A stretch of 64,000 bases of DNA from Urechis unicinctus (Eukaryota; Annelida; Polychaeta; Xenopneusta; Urechidae). A model generated the notes under the pieces. The model was not told the DNA's origin, searched no databases, and saw only the letters and a program-made list of their open reading frames with translations. Made by a program: the position numbers and the translations under genes. The DNA lies in the NCBI GenBank assembly GCA_034190875.2, contig CM067358.1, forward strand, positions 51,028,281 through 51,092,280, in the 5' to 3' direction. Below are positions 1 through 11,335 of this stretch, in pieces (the first letter of the stretch is position 1; each line of letters opens with the position of its first letter).

Positions 1-1005
1 CATCGGTCAATGTGATACCAATAGTATTCCTAAAGTAGTTTATACTGTTGACCCGTTTAATAGGTGAGCCGTGCAGCTCTCGAATTCGTTGGCTCCCTCG
101 CCATATTTGATACATTTAGTTTTCAACGCCTTGTAAATCACATTATGTTCATTGGCAAATTTGTCACACATTTTCAACATCTCATTCAATGCAATAATAC
201 CTGGGCTAATAATGGTAACATCATCGGCTTAACCAAGCACACATAATCTTGTTCCATATGAACAGCCAAGCCCAGACTTCTCGAACCGATGAATCTTCAC
301 CTATTGGTGATATGACGCCGCTGTGACTCCCCAAGTCTGAAACAATGCATTCATTCGACAAAAAAGTTCAACCAGTCATCTGGCCATGAGCTATTATTGC
401 GTTCAATAGCAGTTAGAAAATACCACCAAGTGTGATCCTTCTACTAACCAAGCAGTTCTCTTTTATTATTTCATTGTTATTTGCAGGAACACTTCTGTAA
501 AGCGCTGGTCCAGTCTTACTATCTACACAAGTTGGTACAATCTTACGGTTGGTACAATCTTACGGTTTGAGTTGAACATTTTTTTGGGGGCGGCAAAAAT
601 GACACTTATGCCATATTATGTCAACATTGGAACAATAAGTTTGCCTTCTTGATATCAAATCATTTTTGGGGGATGCATTATTTACCATCTCACAAACAGT
701 ACATAATGCACACTTATGTGACCTTGGGGTACAGATAATCGTTTCATATCATTCGTCACGCATTGCACGTTTGTACCGTATAATATCGCCCGACTCCACT
801 GGAGTCAAAATCGTCTCGCAAAGACCACGGTCATAACGGTTTAACAACAAATGCGATTGATTGAGCGTTATGACACGACATATTACTGCTAAATAACTTT
901 CCAAAAACAAATTGTCGATACATAACATATATTTCAGCGCACTATATAAGTATGTGCAATCTTTGGAATAATGTGGACCAAGAAGCAGTCTGTCTGTGCA
1001 TATCA
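1..1005. other. Non-coding stretch, left edge
   Basis: I see no convincing coding sequence here. The short open frames lack splice context and recognisable motifs. The only structure noted is the 17-bp tandem duplication at 531-567. Confidence 0.5.
531..567. repeat. 17-bp tandem duplication
   Basis: Two adjacent copies of a 17-bp unit containing GTTGGTACAATCTTACG are followed by a partial third. This is a small local duplication with no evident function. Confidence 0.85.
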
Positions 1006-1172
1006 AGTGAGCTTATAGCTACACTAAGAGTGCTCAATCGCGCCGCCGCTAGACAAAATATGTATACACGCCATATGTGAGCGGCGTGATGCTTTGTCAT
1101 AACGTCTCTTAAAGTGAGCATAGCTACACTAAAAATCGCGCCGCCGCTAAACAAAATATGTATTCACGCCAT
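1006..1172. repeat. Pair of about 60-bp direct repeats
   Basis: A block at about 1006-1074 recurs at about 1113-1172. Both copies share AGTGAGC, then TAGCTACACTAA, then a GC-rich core AATCGCGCCGCCGCTA, then ACAAAATATGTAT and CACGCCAT. The first copy carries a short insertion before the core. The spacer is about 40 bp. The GC-rich core stands out from the AT-rich surroundings. Confidence 0.85.
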
Positions 1173-1179
1173 GAACTAT

Positions 1180-2540
1180 AACGTCGGAACTGGTGGCGCG
1201 GTCGCCTCGAACAATCAGAAAGCAGCCAGCTGCCGACCTCCAAGACACTGAATAAACATTCCCATTTGCTTTTGTTGACTTTAGAGTAGCGCCACTCAAC
1301 GACGAGCATGCATTCGACTCACCGCATAACTAGTCGGAGTGAGCCCTTTCAGTATAGGTATATGCTCTTTGTTCATTCTCTCTAAAGATGTAGAGAAGTC
1401 TCCACAGACTCAATTACATCAATTACCTCCTGATATTCAACCGTTGCTGTGTCTCTGAAATAATGATCACATGACGAATAAAGATAAATCCCTAACACGC
1501 TTCCATCAGAAGAATCATTTATCATATTTCCATATACACGAGGAGTATTCAAATGCCTCACACGCTTGGGAAGTGATTTCCGATGTAAAATAAATACCAG
1601 AGTAGTGGTTGCGTATTTGTCTGAGTGGTTACAAGCCTGGCTCTCACTTGCTTACAGTATAATACTGTGTCAATGATTTTGCAGTAATGTTCCTCAAGCC
1701 GCATAATGCATCTACTAGTAATTTGCTTGGGACAATGAGCCCTTCCTTTGCACTTCGGTATTCTTCAGGGTCATGTATATTATTGACTACAGAAATTGTG
1801 TTTCTGCATGTGGCTCACAACGTTTGTCTTAATTTCCTGGCAATAAACATATATGCTAGAACATTCACTTCTTGGTTGGAAAGGCCTTCGTCAATTCAAA
1901 CAGTTAATTGCAGCGCAGAAATGCCCATTTGTGTTTGACTTCCAGTCAGACATATTCGCAAGTCATAACGAAGTTGGTTGGTGGCTGCGCGTCGAGTTGT
2001 TTCCACAAAAGTAGGGGGCGCAGTGTCACGAAATTTGTCGGGTATCTTATTATAACAAGATCTTTGATTATAGCACCTGACTAGCCCATTGTTTGAATTG
2101 TAGAATCAATTCTCGTTGGGTGGGCTTGTTAGGGCACTTGTTCAGGCATAGACCATAATCTTTATTACGATAATAAGAACGATATGAATAGCGACACTAT
2201 TTAAAATAATGATCTTAAAGGCCAACCGTCTGTGTCCTAATTGCGTTGACATCGACAGATCTTCGCACTGAAATTTAAGTCTATCAAAAAATAAAACTGT
2301 CTTAAACTGTTGGTTAATTTGAATGCATAAGTTGGTGTTATTTTAGTTCCCTTATCTGCAGTCACACCAACAATATGCCGTGGCGCTAGCTCTTTTGAAC
2401 CAAGTGGAGCTTGCGCGTTCTCTTGGTTCTCGAAGTGGGCATTTCCTATGTAGAAAATGCGATCTCAGGTATCGCAGTAACTTGTAAATATGCATAATCG
2501 CCTTAAATGTGCGAGGCGATTAACTTTTCCGACTAATTTC
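1180..2540. other. Non-coding stretch upstream of a small gene
   Basis: No gene is recognised. A segment near 1630-1650 weakly resembles a tRNA box A, but no box B follows at the right distance. The last 150 bases are moderately CpG-containing and probably include the 5' end of the gene starting at 2545. Confidence 0.45.
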
Positions 2541-2544
2541 CAAT

Positions 2545-4206
2545 ATGGCGGCGAGATTGCGCAACGTAAGTCAGATGGAAATGGACTTGCTATGATGATG
2601 AATAAAGGAGAGGAAAAGGCAACTAGGTCGGAAAGTTATAAGGTATAAATCTAGTATAAACTGACTTACCTTTGACAACCACCAGAATTCGGAGTGGAAT
2701 TTTGCCGAAAATTAATCGAATATCGAGTATTCTCCCGGATATTGGTTAAAAAAAACCATAGCAATTAGATTAAGCATGTTTGTCAATCTAGCGATAAACG
2801 GAGGATTTTCCTGTTAGACCAACAAGGGAGTACCCGATCGACTGTTGGTCTGTTGGGCTACGTGGCGCTGTTTGAGGCTGGAGAGAAAAAGATGAACGCT
2901 ATGACACGGTGTTGTGAGTGGATCAGCTTATTTGTATGATCGTGTTTAGATGGACTATACTAACGTTCAGAAACTTTCATAAATGGAGCAAGATAGCACC
3001 AATCATATCAAACTATTTTCACCTAGACGAGAGGCTGGAATGGCCCACTGAGCTAAACAAAAAGACTGGATAGAGCAACCTAATGTTTCAGTCAGTCCAC
3101 GAATTTCAATATAATAATGGTATAATGGGAAATGCGTGCAAGAGGCCTATCTTCATGTACCCGGAGCTATGTATTTGTAAAAAGAAATAGCCTTGTTGGA
3201 TCTATTATTCTACGTATTGTAAATAATGCTCGGTAATATTAAGGCATGTATTAAATACACTTAGCTTTTTGCTTGCTGCTTTATCGTAGATTAGTCACTG
3301 ATAAAGTGGTAAAGAGTGACCGAGCAAAGCTCGGTCTGAATTCTACGGGCCCTCATAACCGTGGAGAGGACATCTTCGAAGAAGGATAGTCAGACAGGCC
3401 ATACCCTCTGGAGAGGATTAATTCAAAACGCGGATGATGATAATGATGATAATGGTGATGATGATGATTATGTCTGAGAATATTTAGGCCCATACTTAAT
3501 TTTCATAGTTTTGAAGATTTCATGGCTGACACTTAATAAAGCACGGACTCTCAAGAAGATTAATAAAAGATTGTGTTTGATATTTTATTTTCATATCAAG
3601 CTATATTGTGGCACCTGTATAGCTGATTCCATAAGTGTAAAACTGGTCTCAGGCAGATAATTTTGAGATGACGCACATTATAGAAGTCCATAAGTGTAAG
3701 AACTGTCACTTTCAGATTTGTTTTTAGCCAGGATAGTTTGGATGTGCTTGTCGTGAAACCTTGCACCTAGATACCTGGATATCCAAATTTGTATCACACA
3801 ATTTACTTGACATGTACTTATGTCAATATAATACAACATGATACTTCTTATATTCATTGCATCACCCACTCAAATTTTTAGAGACCCTTTTTCCAGAATT
3901 TAAGAAATGTTACAAGGATGCCAAATGTATAATGTAATTGGTTTTAAATCATTAGAAAAAATTATTCTTTCATCTTTTCAGTTATAGAAAACTGAACAAC
4001 GCCCATCTCCCAGTGCCAGAAGAAATGACGAAGCACTCTTAGAACAGACTGACAGTTTAATTGAACAAGAATCTGAAACAATGGAAGGCCCATCCCCAAA
4101 AAGAAAATGCCTTGATCATGACTACCAACTAAATGATTCACCTAGAAAACCTAAAAAACCTAAACAGAAGCCAGGCACATGCTATTTCATTCAAAAGAAA
4201 AATTAA
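2545..4206 (+). CDS. Predicted two-exon gene, small basic protein of unknown function
   Basis: I do not recognise the protein. Exon 1 (2545-2565) starts at an ATG in the context AATATGGCGGCG and encodes seven residues, MAARLRN. It ends at a good donor, AAC|GTAAGT. Exon 2 (3988-4206) follows a pyrimidine-rich acceptor ending TTATAG; the slightly earlier CAG would put a stop in frame. The exons join in phase 0 to give about 79 residues ending at TAA. The protein has an acidic Glu/Gln-rich middle (LLEQTDSLIEQESE) and a Lys/Pro-rich, nuclear-signal-like tail containing PKRK and KPKKPKQKP. The 1.4-kb intron contains a hairpin and a GAT repeat. More exons or a longer isoform are possible. The join was made by eye without transcript support. 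Confidence 0.5.
3316..3473. repeat. Short element with 7-bp stem hairpin and (GAT)n tail
   Basis: GACCGAG and CTCGGTC form a hairpin at 3318-3336. About 95 bases of moderately GC-rich sequence follow, ending in a degenerate GAT/AAT trinucleotide tract at 3432-3473. A unique body ending in a simple repeat is typical of short retroposons, so a SINE-like insertion in the intron is a reasonable guess. No tRNA promoter boxes were seen. Confidence 0.4.
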
Positions 4207-5300
4207 ATCAGCACAGCAAAAATCACGACGGTATTCCTCACCATGTTAGGAAATGTTATATTAAACATTTTGAGGGGTTCGTCGTCGAACAATCAAACCG
4301 GTTTTTTTAAAAAAGCTATCAATTCTACCACTATGTATATCCATAGTCAGCTGGCTGTACGGCCAAATTAGGTCCATAATTCTTAAAAGTTAAAGGTCTT
4401 GTAGACAAAGTGGTACTTGGTTTGCATCTATTCCTTCGGGTACTCAGCTTTGGGCCATAGAAAATGGCAAATAATGGGCCTAACTACTGTTAACACTATT
4501 GTCTATTGCACACAAATAGAAATAAGTAGCATTTGTTTAGGCTAAAAGAACGATACCAAATAGTTTCCACAGATGTTTGATAGAACCTCCGTTTGTTTTT
4601 TTCTTACTTGTCGATTTGACTCAGGCTGAATAGCAGATACATTCAACGTGGGAACGAGCAATATGATAGCCAAACGTTTTCCGCGGCCTCACTTTCGATA
4701 CAAAAGGTTGCTCTATCCATTCTTTGGTTATGAGATCAGTGGAATGACTTAGTCCAGTCAATCGGTTAGTGGTGACATGCCCTGGGATAATCATTTTCAT
4801 TATTTCTTGTCTTTTTCAACTTTGAAGTCTCATCCATTTTTATCCACATGATTTTTTTCCTCCTTTTTTCATTTATCCTTAGCGGCTGCTGAACTGGTTG
4901 ATCGAGTTAATAACCGAACATCTCATTGAGCATATCGCTTGGGTATTCCACTGGTGGATCCCTGGTGTCATGTGTGCTGGTTGAGGAATTGAGAGGTTCG
5001 CTGGGGTCCATGCAAACATCAGGAGATTTCTATCAGGCCACTTCCTTGTCAAAGTTGACCGAATAAGCCATTCGAGTTGCCTTCTGAAGTCAACAGCACT
5101 CGCGCGCCAACGGTATTTTTTATTTAGAAACAATGAGACAATTACAGAATGATTAAGGGTGCAACAATTACCTGAAGCAAAGAAAATCTTTGTAACCCGC
5201 GACGAGGAGACACCGCCCGGCTATCTTGACCTCTGACAGCACAGAGTTGCCCAAAGCTGTCAAAGTCAGATACTAGAGTGTTGCAGTTGATCCCTTAATT
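4207..5300. other. Non-coding stretch
   Basis: This contains the probable 3' UTR of the preceding small gene, then AT-rich sequence. An 84-codon minus-strand frame at 4879-5133 shows no motif and no splice sites that would support it. Confidence 0.4.
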
Positions 5301-5306
5301 CCCAGC

Positions 5307-7200
5307 CCGTTGCGGTGTTTCAAATGTTAACGCTTTGGCCTTAGCAATTCTAACTGCAAAAGGTGGGCCATAAAGCCGAGCAGCAGCATGCACCAAGTGT
5401 GGCCAGGAGGGCCATAAAGACGAGCAACAGCATGCACCAAGTGTGGCGAGGAGGGCCATAAAGACGAGCAGCAGCATGGATCATGTGTGGCCAGGAGGGC
5501 TATAAAGACGAGCAGCAGCATGCACCAAGTGTGGCCAGGAGGGCCATAAAGACGAGCAGCAGCATGGACCATGTGTGGCCAGGAGGGCCATAAATACCAG
5601 CAGCAGCATGGTTTGAGTGTGGCCAGGAGGGCCATAAAGACGAGCAGCAGCATGGTCCATGTGTGGCCAGGAGGGCCATAAAGACGAGCAGCAGCATGGT
5701 CCAAGTGTGGCCAGGAGGGCCATAAAGATGAGCAGTAGCATGCACCAAGTGTGGTCAGGAGGGCTATAAAGACGAGCAGCAGCATGGTCCATGAGCTGCC
5801 AGGTGGGCCATTACGACGAAGAATATCAGCAGACCACCAAGTGCATCAACTGGTCAGAGGACCACCCAGCATTTTCTCTGATGTGTCCAACATGGATCAA
5901 GAAGAAACCAATCCAAACGACCCGACACACCAAAGACATTCCGTTCCCCGAGGCTCGTCAAATGCTGGAGGCACTACAGGGCCCCTAACCCTCTTGTTCC
6001 AGCGCTGCCCAGAAGTCAACTGTGTCAGTCGACACAGAGACCGACTACACGTGGCCAAATGGTAGCGGGTAGCCAAATGGCAATTTTCGTAAGGCCAACT
6101 GGTCGAATTTAACCTCTTTGTGCAGAGAATTTATCAACAAAGATACTCTAGACAACAATAATGAAGATTCGGCATCTTTTACAAATTCAATGATTAGTAA
6201 AGCCAAAATGTACCGAAATCCTCGACAGATTCCAAACGAATGTACAATCCATGGTTTTATGATGCATGTCGAGACGTCGTCAAATATCGCACGAGGGCGC
6301 TGTTCAGGTTCAAAATGCGACCAACTGAGGCTAACAAGACTGAACCTGCACAAAGCTGCCAGAGACAGCAGCTCGACGCATCATCAAAGCCTCAAAGCCA
6401 GCAAGCTTGAGTCTTGGCACAACGTTGTGTTCAAAGTAAACATCATGACGTCCACAAAGAAGGCATAGGACAGGGTTTGTAGGATTAGGGGAAGAGTCAA
6501 TAGCACTCATGTGAACCCTGATGGTTCAAAAGCATCCAATCTCAAAGATATCACCAATACTTTAGTCTATACCTTCCGAAAGAATTCCTCATCCCGAAAT
6601 TATAATTTTAAATTGAAAAAGATTAAAACATTAACAAGATCGAAATGTTTCTAATTTCAAATCCACCAACATCGACAATTCTCTTTTTACTTTAGGAGAG
6701 TTACAAGATTCGACACATAAATCGAATGAAACAGTTAGTGGGCCTGATGATGTATGCTATCAGGTTTTGAAACCCCTTCCAGAGGAATCTCTTCTTGTAC
6801 GTTTAGATATTTTATTGGCATCTCGTAATATAGAACATTCCCAGAAAGTTGGGGAGAGACTGTCGTTGTTTCGATACCCAAGCCAGGCAAAGATTACACC
6901 AATGCTACGACCTATCGTGCCATTGCCTTAACAAGCTGTCTGCAACACCATAGAGCGTATGATCAGCAGCCGCCTGGTATGGTTTCTTGATAGGAACCAA
7001 CTAATGACCAGGTTTTTGCCATGTTCGGAGTACGACGGACCATCTAGTCAGTGTGGAAACCTACATTAGAGACGTTTTGTGGGAACATGTGTCGGTCTAC
7101 TTCAATTTGGAAAAGACCTACGACACCACATGGAAACACCGAATTGTAGCAGATTAACATGGCTTGGGTCTTAAATGTTGCAAGCCTGTTTCTGTTCTGT
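5307..7200 (+). pseudogene. Decayed jockey-like non-LTR retrotransposon (ORF1 zinc knuckles plus RT)
   Basis: Relic of a LINE of the jockey type. The 5' end (about 5307-5347) reads as a first zinc knuckle, CFKC-x-RFG then SNSNC, with the Gln codon mutated to TAA and the expected His changed to Leu. A second knuckle region is expanded into the minisatellite at 5397-5792. A third part at 5797-5985 reads KCINWSEDHPAFSLMCP then FPEA, the usual Cys-rich end of jockey ORF1 with one Cys changed to Trp. The endonuclease domain is missing between about 6000 and 6060. The linker to RT runs to about 6650. RT pieces follow in several frames: GPDDV, NIPESW-like, PKPG-like, TIERMISSRLVWFLDRNQL (about 6950-7005) and an F/Y-LEK-YDTTW block near 7105-7130. 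Multiple stops and frameshifts show it is dead. Confidence 0.85.
5361..5815 (+). repeat. 44-bp minisatellite derived from a zinc-knuckle coding segment
   Basis: There are nine 44-bp units starting at 5397, 5441, 5485, 5529, 5573, 5617, 5661, 5705 and 5749, with a partial unit on each side. In one plus-strand frame each unit reads CGQEGHKDEQQ, which is the C-x4-H half of a CCHC zinc knuckle as found in jockey-type ORF1. The flanking retrotransposon reading frame runs in and out of the array. Because 44 is not a multiple of three, neighbouring units fall in different frames. The long minus-strand frames across the array (Leu/Ala/Cys-rich) are a by-product of the repeat, not genes. Confidence 0.9.
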
Positions 7201-7935
7201 CACAGGTATACCTTAATCACGAAAGTGTGAAAAGGCTGTAAAACATACAACCTTGTCATACAATATATTTGACTTTGGTTAAGATCGGCTTCGTTGTCGT
7301 CACATCTGCTTCGAAGGCTCGTGTAGTACAATTCTCTGAATGTAGAAACGACGCATGCGCACCTGCACACAATAAAACGACGCATGCGCACCTGCACACA
7401 ATAAAATGACGCATATAAAGTAGAACCCTATTTCACTTATTCTACCAACTACACAGATGCAATACTATTGTTGAGCAATATTTAATAGCGCTATGTTATG
7501 CAGGTGTGTACCTGATATTATATTGCCTTGAACGTTTTAACCCATAAATCTGCTGTACGAATAATAAGCATCCATCAAACAGCTTCAGCATATGTCACAT
7601 GGCAGATGTGACCCAATTCAAATTAAAGCATACCCAGACAAGCTTAAGTGTGTGGTCAAGTAGGTAAGGACCAGAATGCTTAATTAAACGAGGTTAGCAG
7701 CGGTGATTTAATTCACACTAGCCATGATGATTCTTGTATCATGTAAAAGCAAACAGTCCAGCACCAGCCAGTTAAAACATCTCATAAATTTGCTTATACA
7801 ATATAAAGACAATTGTATGCTGTCACTTTTTAATTCAACGCCACGCAGTATAACACATCAAAGCTCGATAAACAAACGCGCAGACAATCGATTGCAAAAA
7901 CGTATTAACAACAAAGTTAATTAAAGAAGTCGTTT
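7200..7935. other. Non-coding stretch between repeats
   Basis: No gene is recognised. It contains the 29-bp tandem repeat at 7345-7414 and otherwise AT-rich unique sequence. Confidence 0.5.
7345..7414. repeat. 29-bp tandem repeat, about 2.4 copies
   Basis: A 29-bp unit containing ACGACGCATGCGC and ACCTGCACACAATAAA begins near 7348 and 7377, with a partial copy at about 7406. Confidence 0.9.
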
Positions 7936-8135
7936 AAGCAGGTTGTCTGATAACAATGGTATTTATTATAGTGACGGCTGTTAAAGCCCAGTGACAATTG
8001 AAGCAGGTTGTGTGATAACAATGTTATTTATTATAGTGACGGCTGTTAAAGCCCAGTGACAATTGAAGCAGGTTGTGTGATAATCAACTATGGTATTTAT
8101 TATGGTGACGGCTGTTAGAGACCAGTGACAGTTGA
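7936..8135. repeat. 65-bp tandem repeat, three copies
   Basis: Copies start at 7936, 8001 and 8066. Each contains AAGCAGGTTGT, TATTTATTAT and GTGACGGCTGTTA. The third copy has a short insertion and more substitutions. The array lies downstream of the GNAT gene's polyadenylation signal and shows no coding potential. Confidence 0.9.
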
Positions 8136-8259
8136 AGCATTATGTGTGTATAAGACCTGAGTCAAACAGAAACTCATATATAATACTGTAACGCAGCCAT
8201 CTAGGTTGTGTTTAGGTTTGCCATTCTCTAATGATGCGTCCAGAACACATGAACCTCAT

Positions 8260-8265
8260 TTTATT
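8260..8265 (-). promoter_or_regulatory. Polyadenylation signal of the GNAT gene
   Basis: AATAAA on the minus strand lies about 20 bases beyond the GNAT stop codon. That is close enough to imply a very short 3' UTR. Confidence 0.65.
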
Positions 8266-8284
8266 GCAAAAACCACATTTTGCT

Positions 8285-9445
8285 TTAAGCTGGAATGCAT
8301 CCCTGATCTGTAACAGCAAATATTTTGGCCCAAGGATATTCAATGTAACGATGGCTAAACATGGGTATTGTTACGGCTGACTGGACATCCGCAAGACCCA
8401 TTGCGGCAAAAAATTCTAAGTGATGGCCGCCAACGAAGACATAAGCTCTCAACTTGAAACCTTCAGGCAGGCCCTTACATACCAGGTACCTGAGGAGACA
8501 TTGCGCTGTACTCACATCATCGCTGTAAAGCGGAGCTAAATTAAAGCACCCGGACATGGCCTCACTCAGAGAACCGAACCCAACGCACTTGCCATCTTGC
8601 ATTGCCAAACACGCTAATGGAGAGTTGATGTCTAACCAATGACGCAAAAAACCCTCTCGTTTCATACCAGAAATGCTCTCATCATAAGCAATCACCTGGT
8701 GGAAATTTGTATCAGTGATGGGTTCAACGCTTACGTCATTTGCGCTGATAGTCCTGGCTTGAGGCGTGCTGGTGGGGACTCCTTGGACCAGAAGCAAGCT
8801 ATTATCATTTTTGGCGCTGTAAAATCCCCATCGTTCAAACATTGGGACAAGCTCTTTCAGGGCGTACCCTGTAATGTTTCGTCCCTGAAGCCGGTGCAGA
8901 GCAGCTTGAAATACTAGTTTACCAACGCCTTTTCCACGATAGTTTTGGTCGATTGCGAACATTCCAATGCAACCCTGGTCTTCGCCCCAGGGTTGGGCCA
9001 TGCAATGACCTGAGAGTCAATGAGAATAACACATTCAAGGGCATTTCGTAATTAATGATTGATCGAGTCTCCAACAGGCAGCTCAATAGGCAGCACCTGA
9101 CACGCTTAATTAAACATTTAATCATTGAAAAATTACTTTACAAACCTTTATCTACGACATATCATTCATTGTTTTTGTGTATATCTTCTGTTATTCTGTA
9201 TAGCAAAGAGACTTACCAATTAGCGTTCGTTTCCCTTCTTCAACTATGTATGCTCCGATGAAAGATTCCGAATCATAGCGGTAAAATTTCTGAAAAAAAC
9301 CCAAGCTGATTCCTCGTCCAATCTTAACAGAATATTCAAACATGACCTTCAAGTCTTGCTTCCCCAATGAAGAAACCTCGACCCTCAAGTTGCCCATCAG
9401 ATAAGTGATAGTGTCTGTGTCTGAGTGCTGCATCTCGGAGCTCAT
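8285..9445 (-). CDS. GNAT-family N-acetyltransferase, two exons
   Basis: Exon 1 is 9217-9445 and exon 2 is 8285-9009. The donor is ATTG|GTAAGT and the acceptor is TGACTCTCAG|GT. The split glycine codon rebuilds a continuous frame (LIG-HCMAQPWGEDQG) of 317 residues. The start is the ATG at 9445, the first ATG in this frame; the open frame upstream has no ATG. Residues 90-107 carry the acetyl-CoA binding motif A, with the pyrophosphate loop R101-G-K-G-V-G106 after the strand CIGMFAI. A second domain (about residues 165-317) fits the C-terminal half of YitH/HolE-like acetyltransferases, which come in expanded families in marine invertebrates. The acyl acceptor is unknown. No frame damage is seen, so it is probably functional. 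Confidence 0.85.
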
Positions 9446-9858
9446 CACCTGGAGTGAGACGTGTAGCAAATGCTTCTGTAGGCTGGGAGCAAATCGATAA
9501 AAGTTATGATGTTGCACAACTTGTCAGATAATGATTGGTAGCAGCACAATGCACGAGATCTGAACACAGCAACGCTTCGAGGGGCAACTCTGTGCCGAAA
9601 TTTGCATGAAAAGATGCGTTAAAGCTCTGCAATTCGTTTCATAGGGACTTCCCAAATATTTCACAACATTTCCCAAGTTGGCACAGCACCCTGGGAAATA
9701 CATAGCCTTATACGCGAAAAACGGATAACCCAGGGGTCCGAACTGGGCTACTACTGGGGTACCCTCCACCCCCAACTCCAGCGCCCGTAAACTGTCTGCA
9801 GCAGTAAACAAGCTTTAAGATGGTCACAGGTGAGCGAATGGCAATGAGTGTGCTGTGT

Positions 9859-10090
9859 AATGAGTTGCTAGTGCCTGAATTGTTTTTTTTTTATCTTACA
9901 GCGCCTCTAATGAGTTGCTAGTGCCTGATTTTTTTTTTTTTTATTATCTCACAGCGCCTCCAATGAGTTGGCTGTGCCTGAATTGCATTTGTTTTTAATC
10001 ACAGCGCCTCCATGAGTTGTTTGTGCCTGAATTGCCTTTTTATCTCACAGAGCCTCCAAGAGTTTCTAGTGCTGAATTGCTTTTTGATAT
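9859..10090. repeat. About 50-bp degenerate tandem repeat, five copies
   Basis: Units start near 9859, 9909, 9962, 10011 and 10056. Each has AATGAGTTG, then GTGCCTGAATTG, a T-rich run, ATCTCACAG and GCGCCTCC. Copies differ mainly in T-run length. The repeated T-run plus CAG resembles a splice acceptor, but no exon is implied. Confidence 0.85.
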
Positions 10091-10505
10091 TACATTTGCT
10101 TTAAAGATCTTTGGGCGCAGACCTACGTACTCGGAAATTGGAACACCGGCACACGTGTCCGTCATTTTACCAACACCTTCTTTTTATCTTTGCAATAGAG
10201 CTTGTGGTCTTCCAGATAACTGCTTGTATCAAAGGGACAACCAAAGCGGTCCGTTTGAATCTTGCATCAGTAAGGAGTCTGTATCCGTGTACATTAGCTG
10301 GAGGTTGTTGCCATGCTGATGTTTTATTGTGTTGTAGTAAAAGTCTTACACAAGCTGTTTGAATACATGCAGTATGCACCTACGAATGTATACTGACTTG
10401 TCTAGGACCAGCCTCATCTTATGCACGTGTAGGGCTGCAAGATCATCGTCAAATACTAGCATATGCAGGACCTGCCATCAACCTTCATATTTTATCCACT
10501 TCTGC

Positions 10506-10979
10506 TTAAGCATTGTGTAGCTCCTCAGGGTATTCATTGTCTATCTCAGAAGTGTACCCTGTCTCTGTATCACCAGGATTGGTTGGTTTAGTATTTTTCA
10601 GGGTGTCCGGGTCTGCCATCTACTCTATTGACCCTCTTGGCAGAGGCTGGCTCATTATCCAACCATCCAGGCTGGTTGCATCGAGGTACTGGATGTAGCT
10701 TTCCTGCTGATCCCTATCAAAGCCCTGTACATGTAGATTGTTGGCCTTTGCATGGATGGCAACTGGTATAGTTGTTGTTTTGGGGTTCAACCTCAGCTTT
10801 AAGTTGCATGCATAGTGGGCTGGTCCTCTGCACTTTTCTGTTATAAACCGAACTGCTGATTGACTTATTCCTGTACATTCAGGCTTGTGAGCCTGAGGCA
10901 GGTCTTCACTGATGTATCCGTGTAGCCCACGCTTGCAGAAGTTAATGTATAAATAGATTGACAAACTTCTTGTGCGCAA
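10506..10979 (-). pseudogene. Polinton/Maverick-type DNA polymerase B relic
   Basis: Read on the minus strand, this frame carries landmarks of the protein-primed family B polymerases of Polintons and related viruses: CRGPAHYACNLKLRLNPKTT followed by IPV (upstream of the exonuclease core), AKANN, then YLDATSLDGWIMSQPLP, which matches the polymerase motif usually read as YLDANNLYGWAMSQPLP, and finally YPEELH. Between IPV and the AKANN segment the exonuclease II/III region is missing, an internal deletion of a couple of hundred residues by comparison with the family as I know it. A TAG sits in frame just after SIE, where the family usually has Trp, and a TAA at 10506-10508 ends the frame. Some family positions (NNLY) are changed. 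This is a dead fragment; no other Polinton gene is recognised beside it. Confidence 0.75.
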
Positions 10980-11013
10980 TGTTTGTGCGACATGTTCGTT
11001 ATATTATGTCTTT

Positions 11014-11335
11014 GTTATACTAATATGATTCCACCCACAAATATAATCGTTTATGTATGTGGTAATACTAACATGATTCCATCCAATCTGCGTGGCGAGG
11101 TTTCAGGTGACCGCAGCGGATTCCTCTAATTGAACCTTTTATGGAGGTGGTAATTCTTTTATGTTTTCAATCTTTAATTAAACCTTCATGGGGTGATGAT
11201 ACTAGAATGATTGCAACCTCTAATTGAATCTTTTATGGAGGTGGTAATTCTAATGTGTTTTCGATCTCTAATTAAACATTTATGGGGGTGGGGTGATAAT
11301 ACTAACACAGGTAAAATCTCCAATTGTAAACATAA
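11014..11335. repeat. About 48-bp degenerate tandem repeat, roughly six copies
   Basis: Units share CTCTAATTGAA, then TTTATGGAGGTGGTAAT, then CTAA. Start points near 11124, 11172, 11218, 11266 and 11319 give a period of 46-53 bp. More diverged copies precede 11124. It lies close to the polymerase relic. Confidence 0.8.

Noticed and set aside
1625..1660. tRNA-like box A (TGTCTGAGTGG)
   Set aside because: No box B at the right distance and no cloverleaf could be drawn.
5327..5792. Leu/Ala/Cys-rich minus-strand ORFs across the 44-bp array
   Set aside because: They are generated by the minisatellite, which in the plus direction derives from a retrotransposon zinc knuckle.
9524..9811. 95-codon minus-strand ORF directly upstream of the GNAT gene
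   Set aside because: No ATG at its start, no motif, and no in-frame splice to the GNAT first exon could be found.
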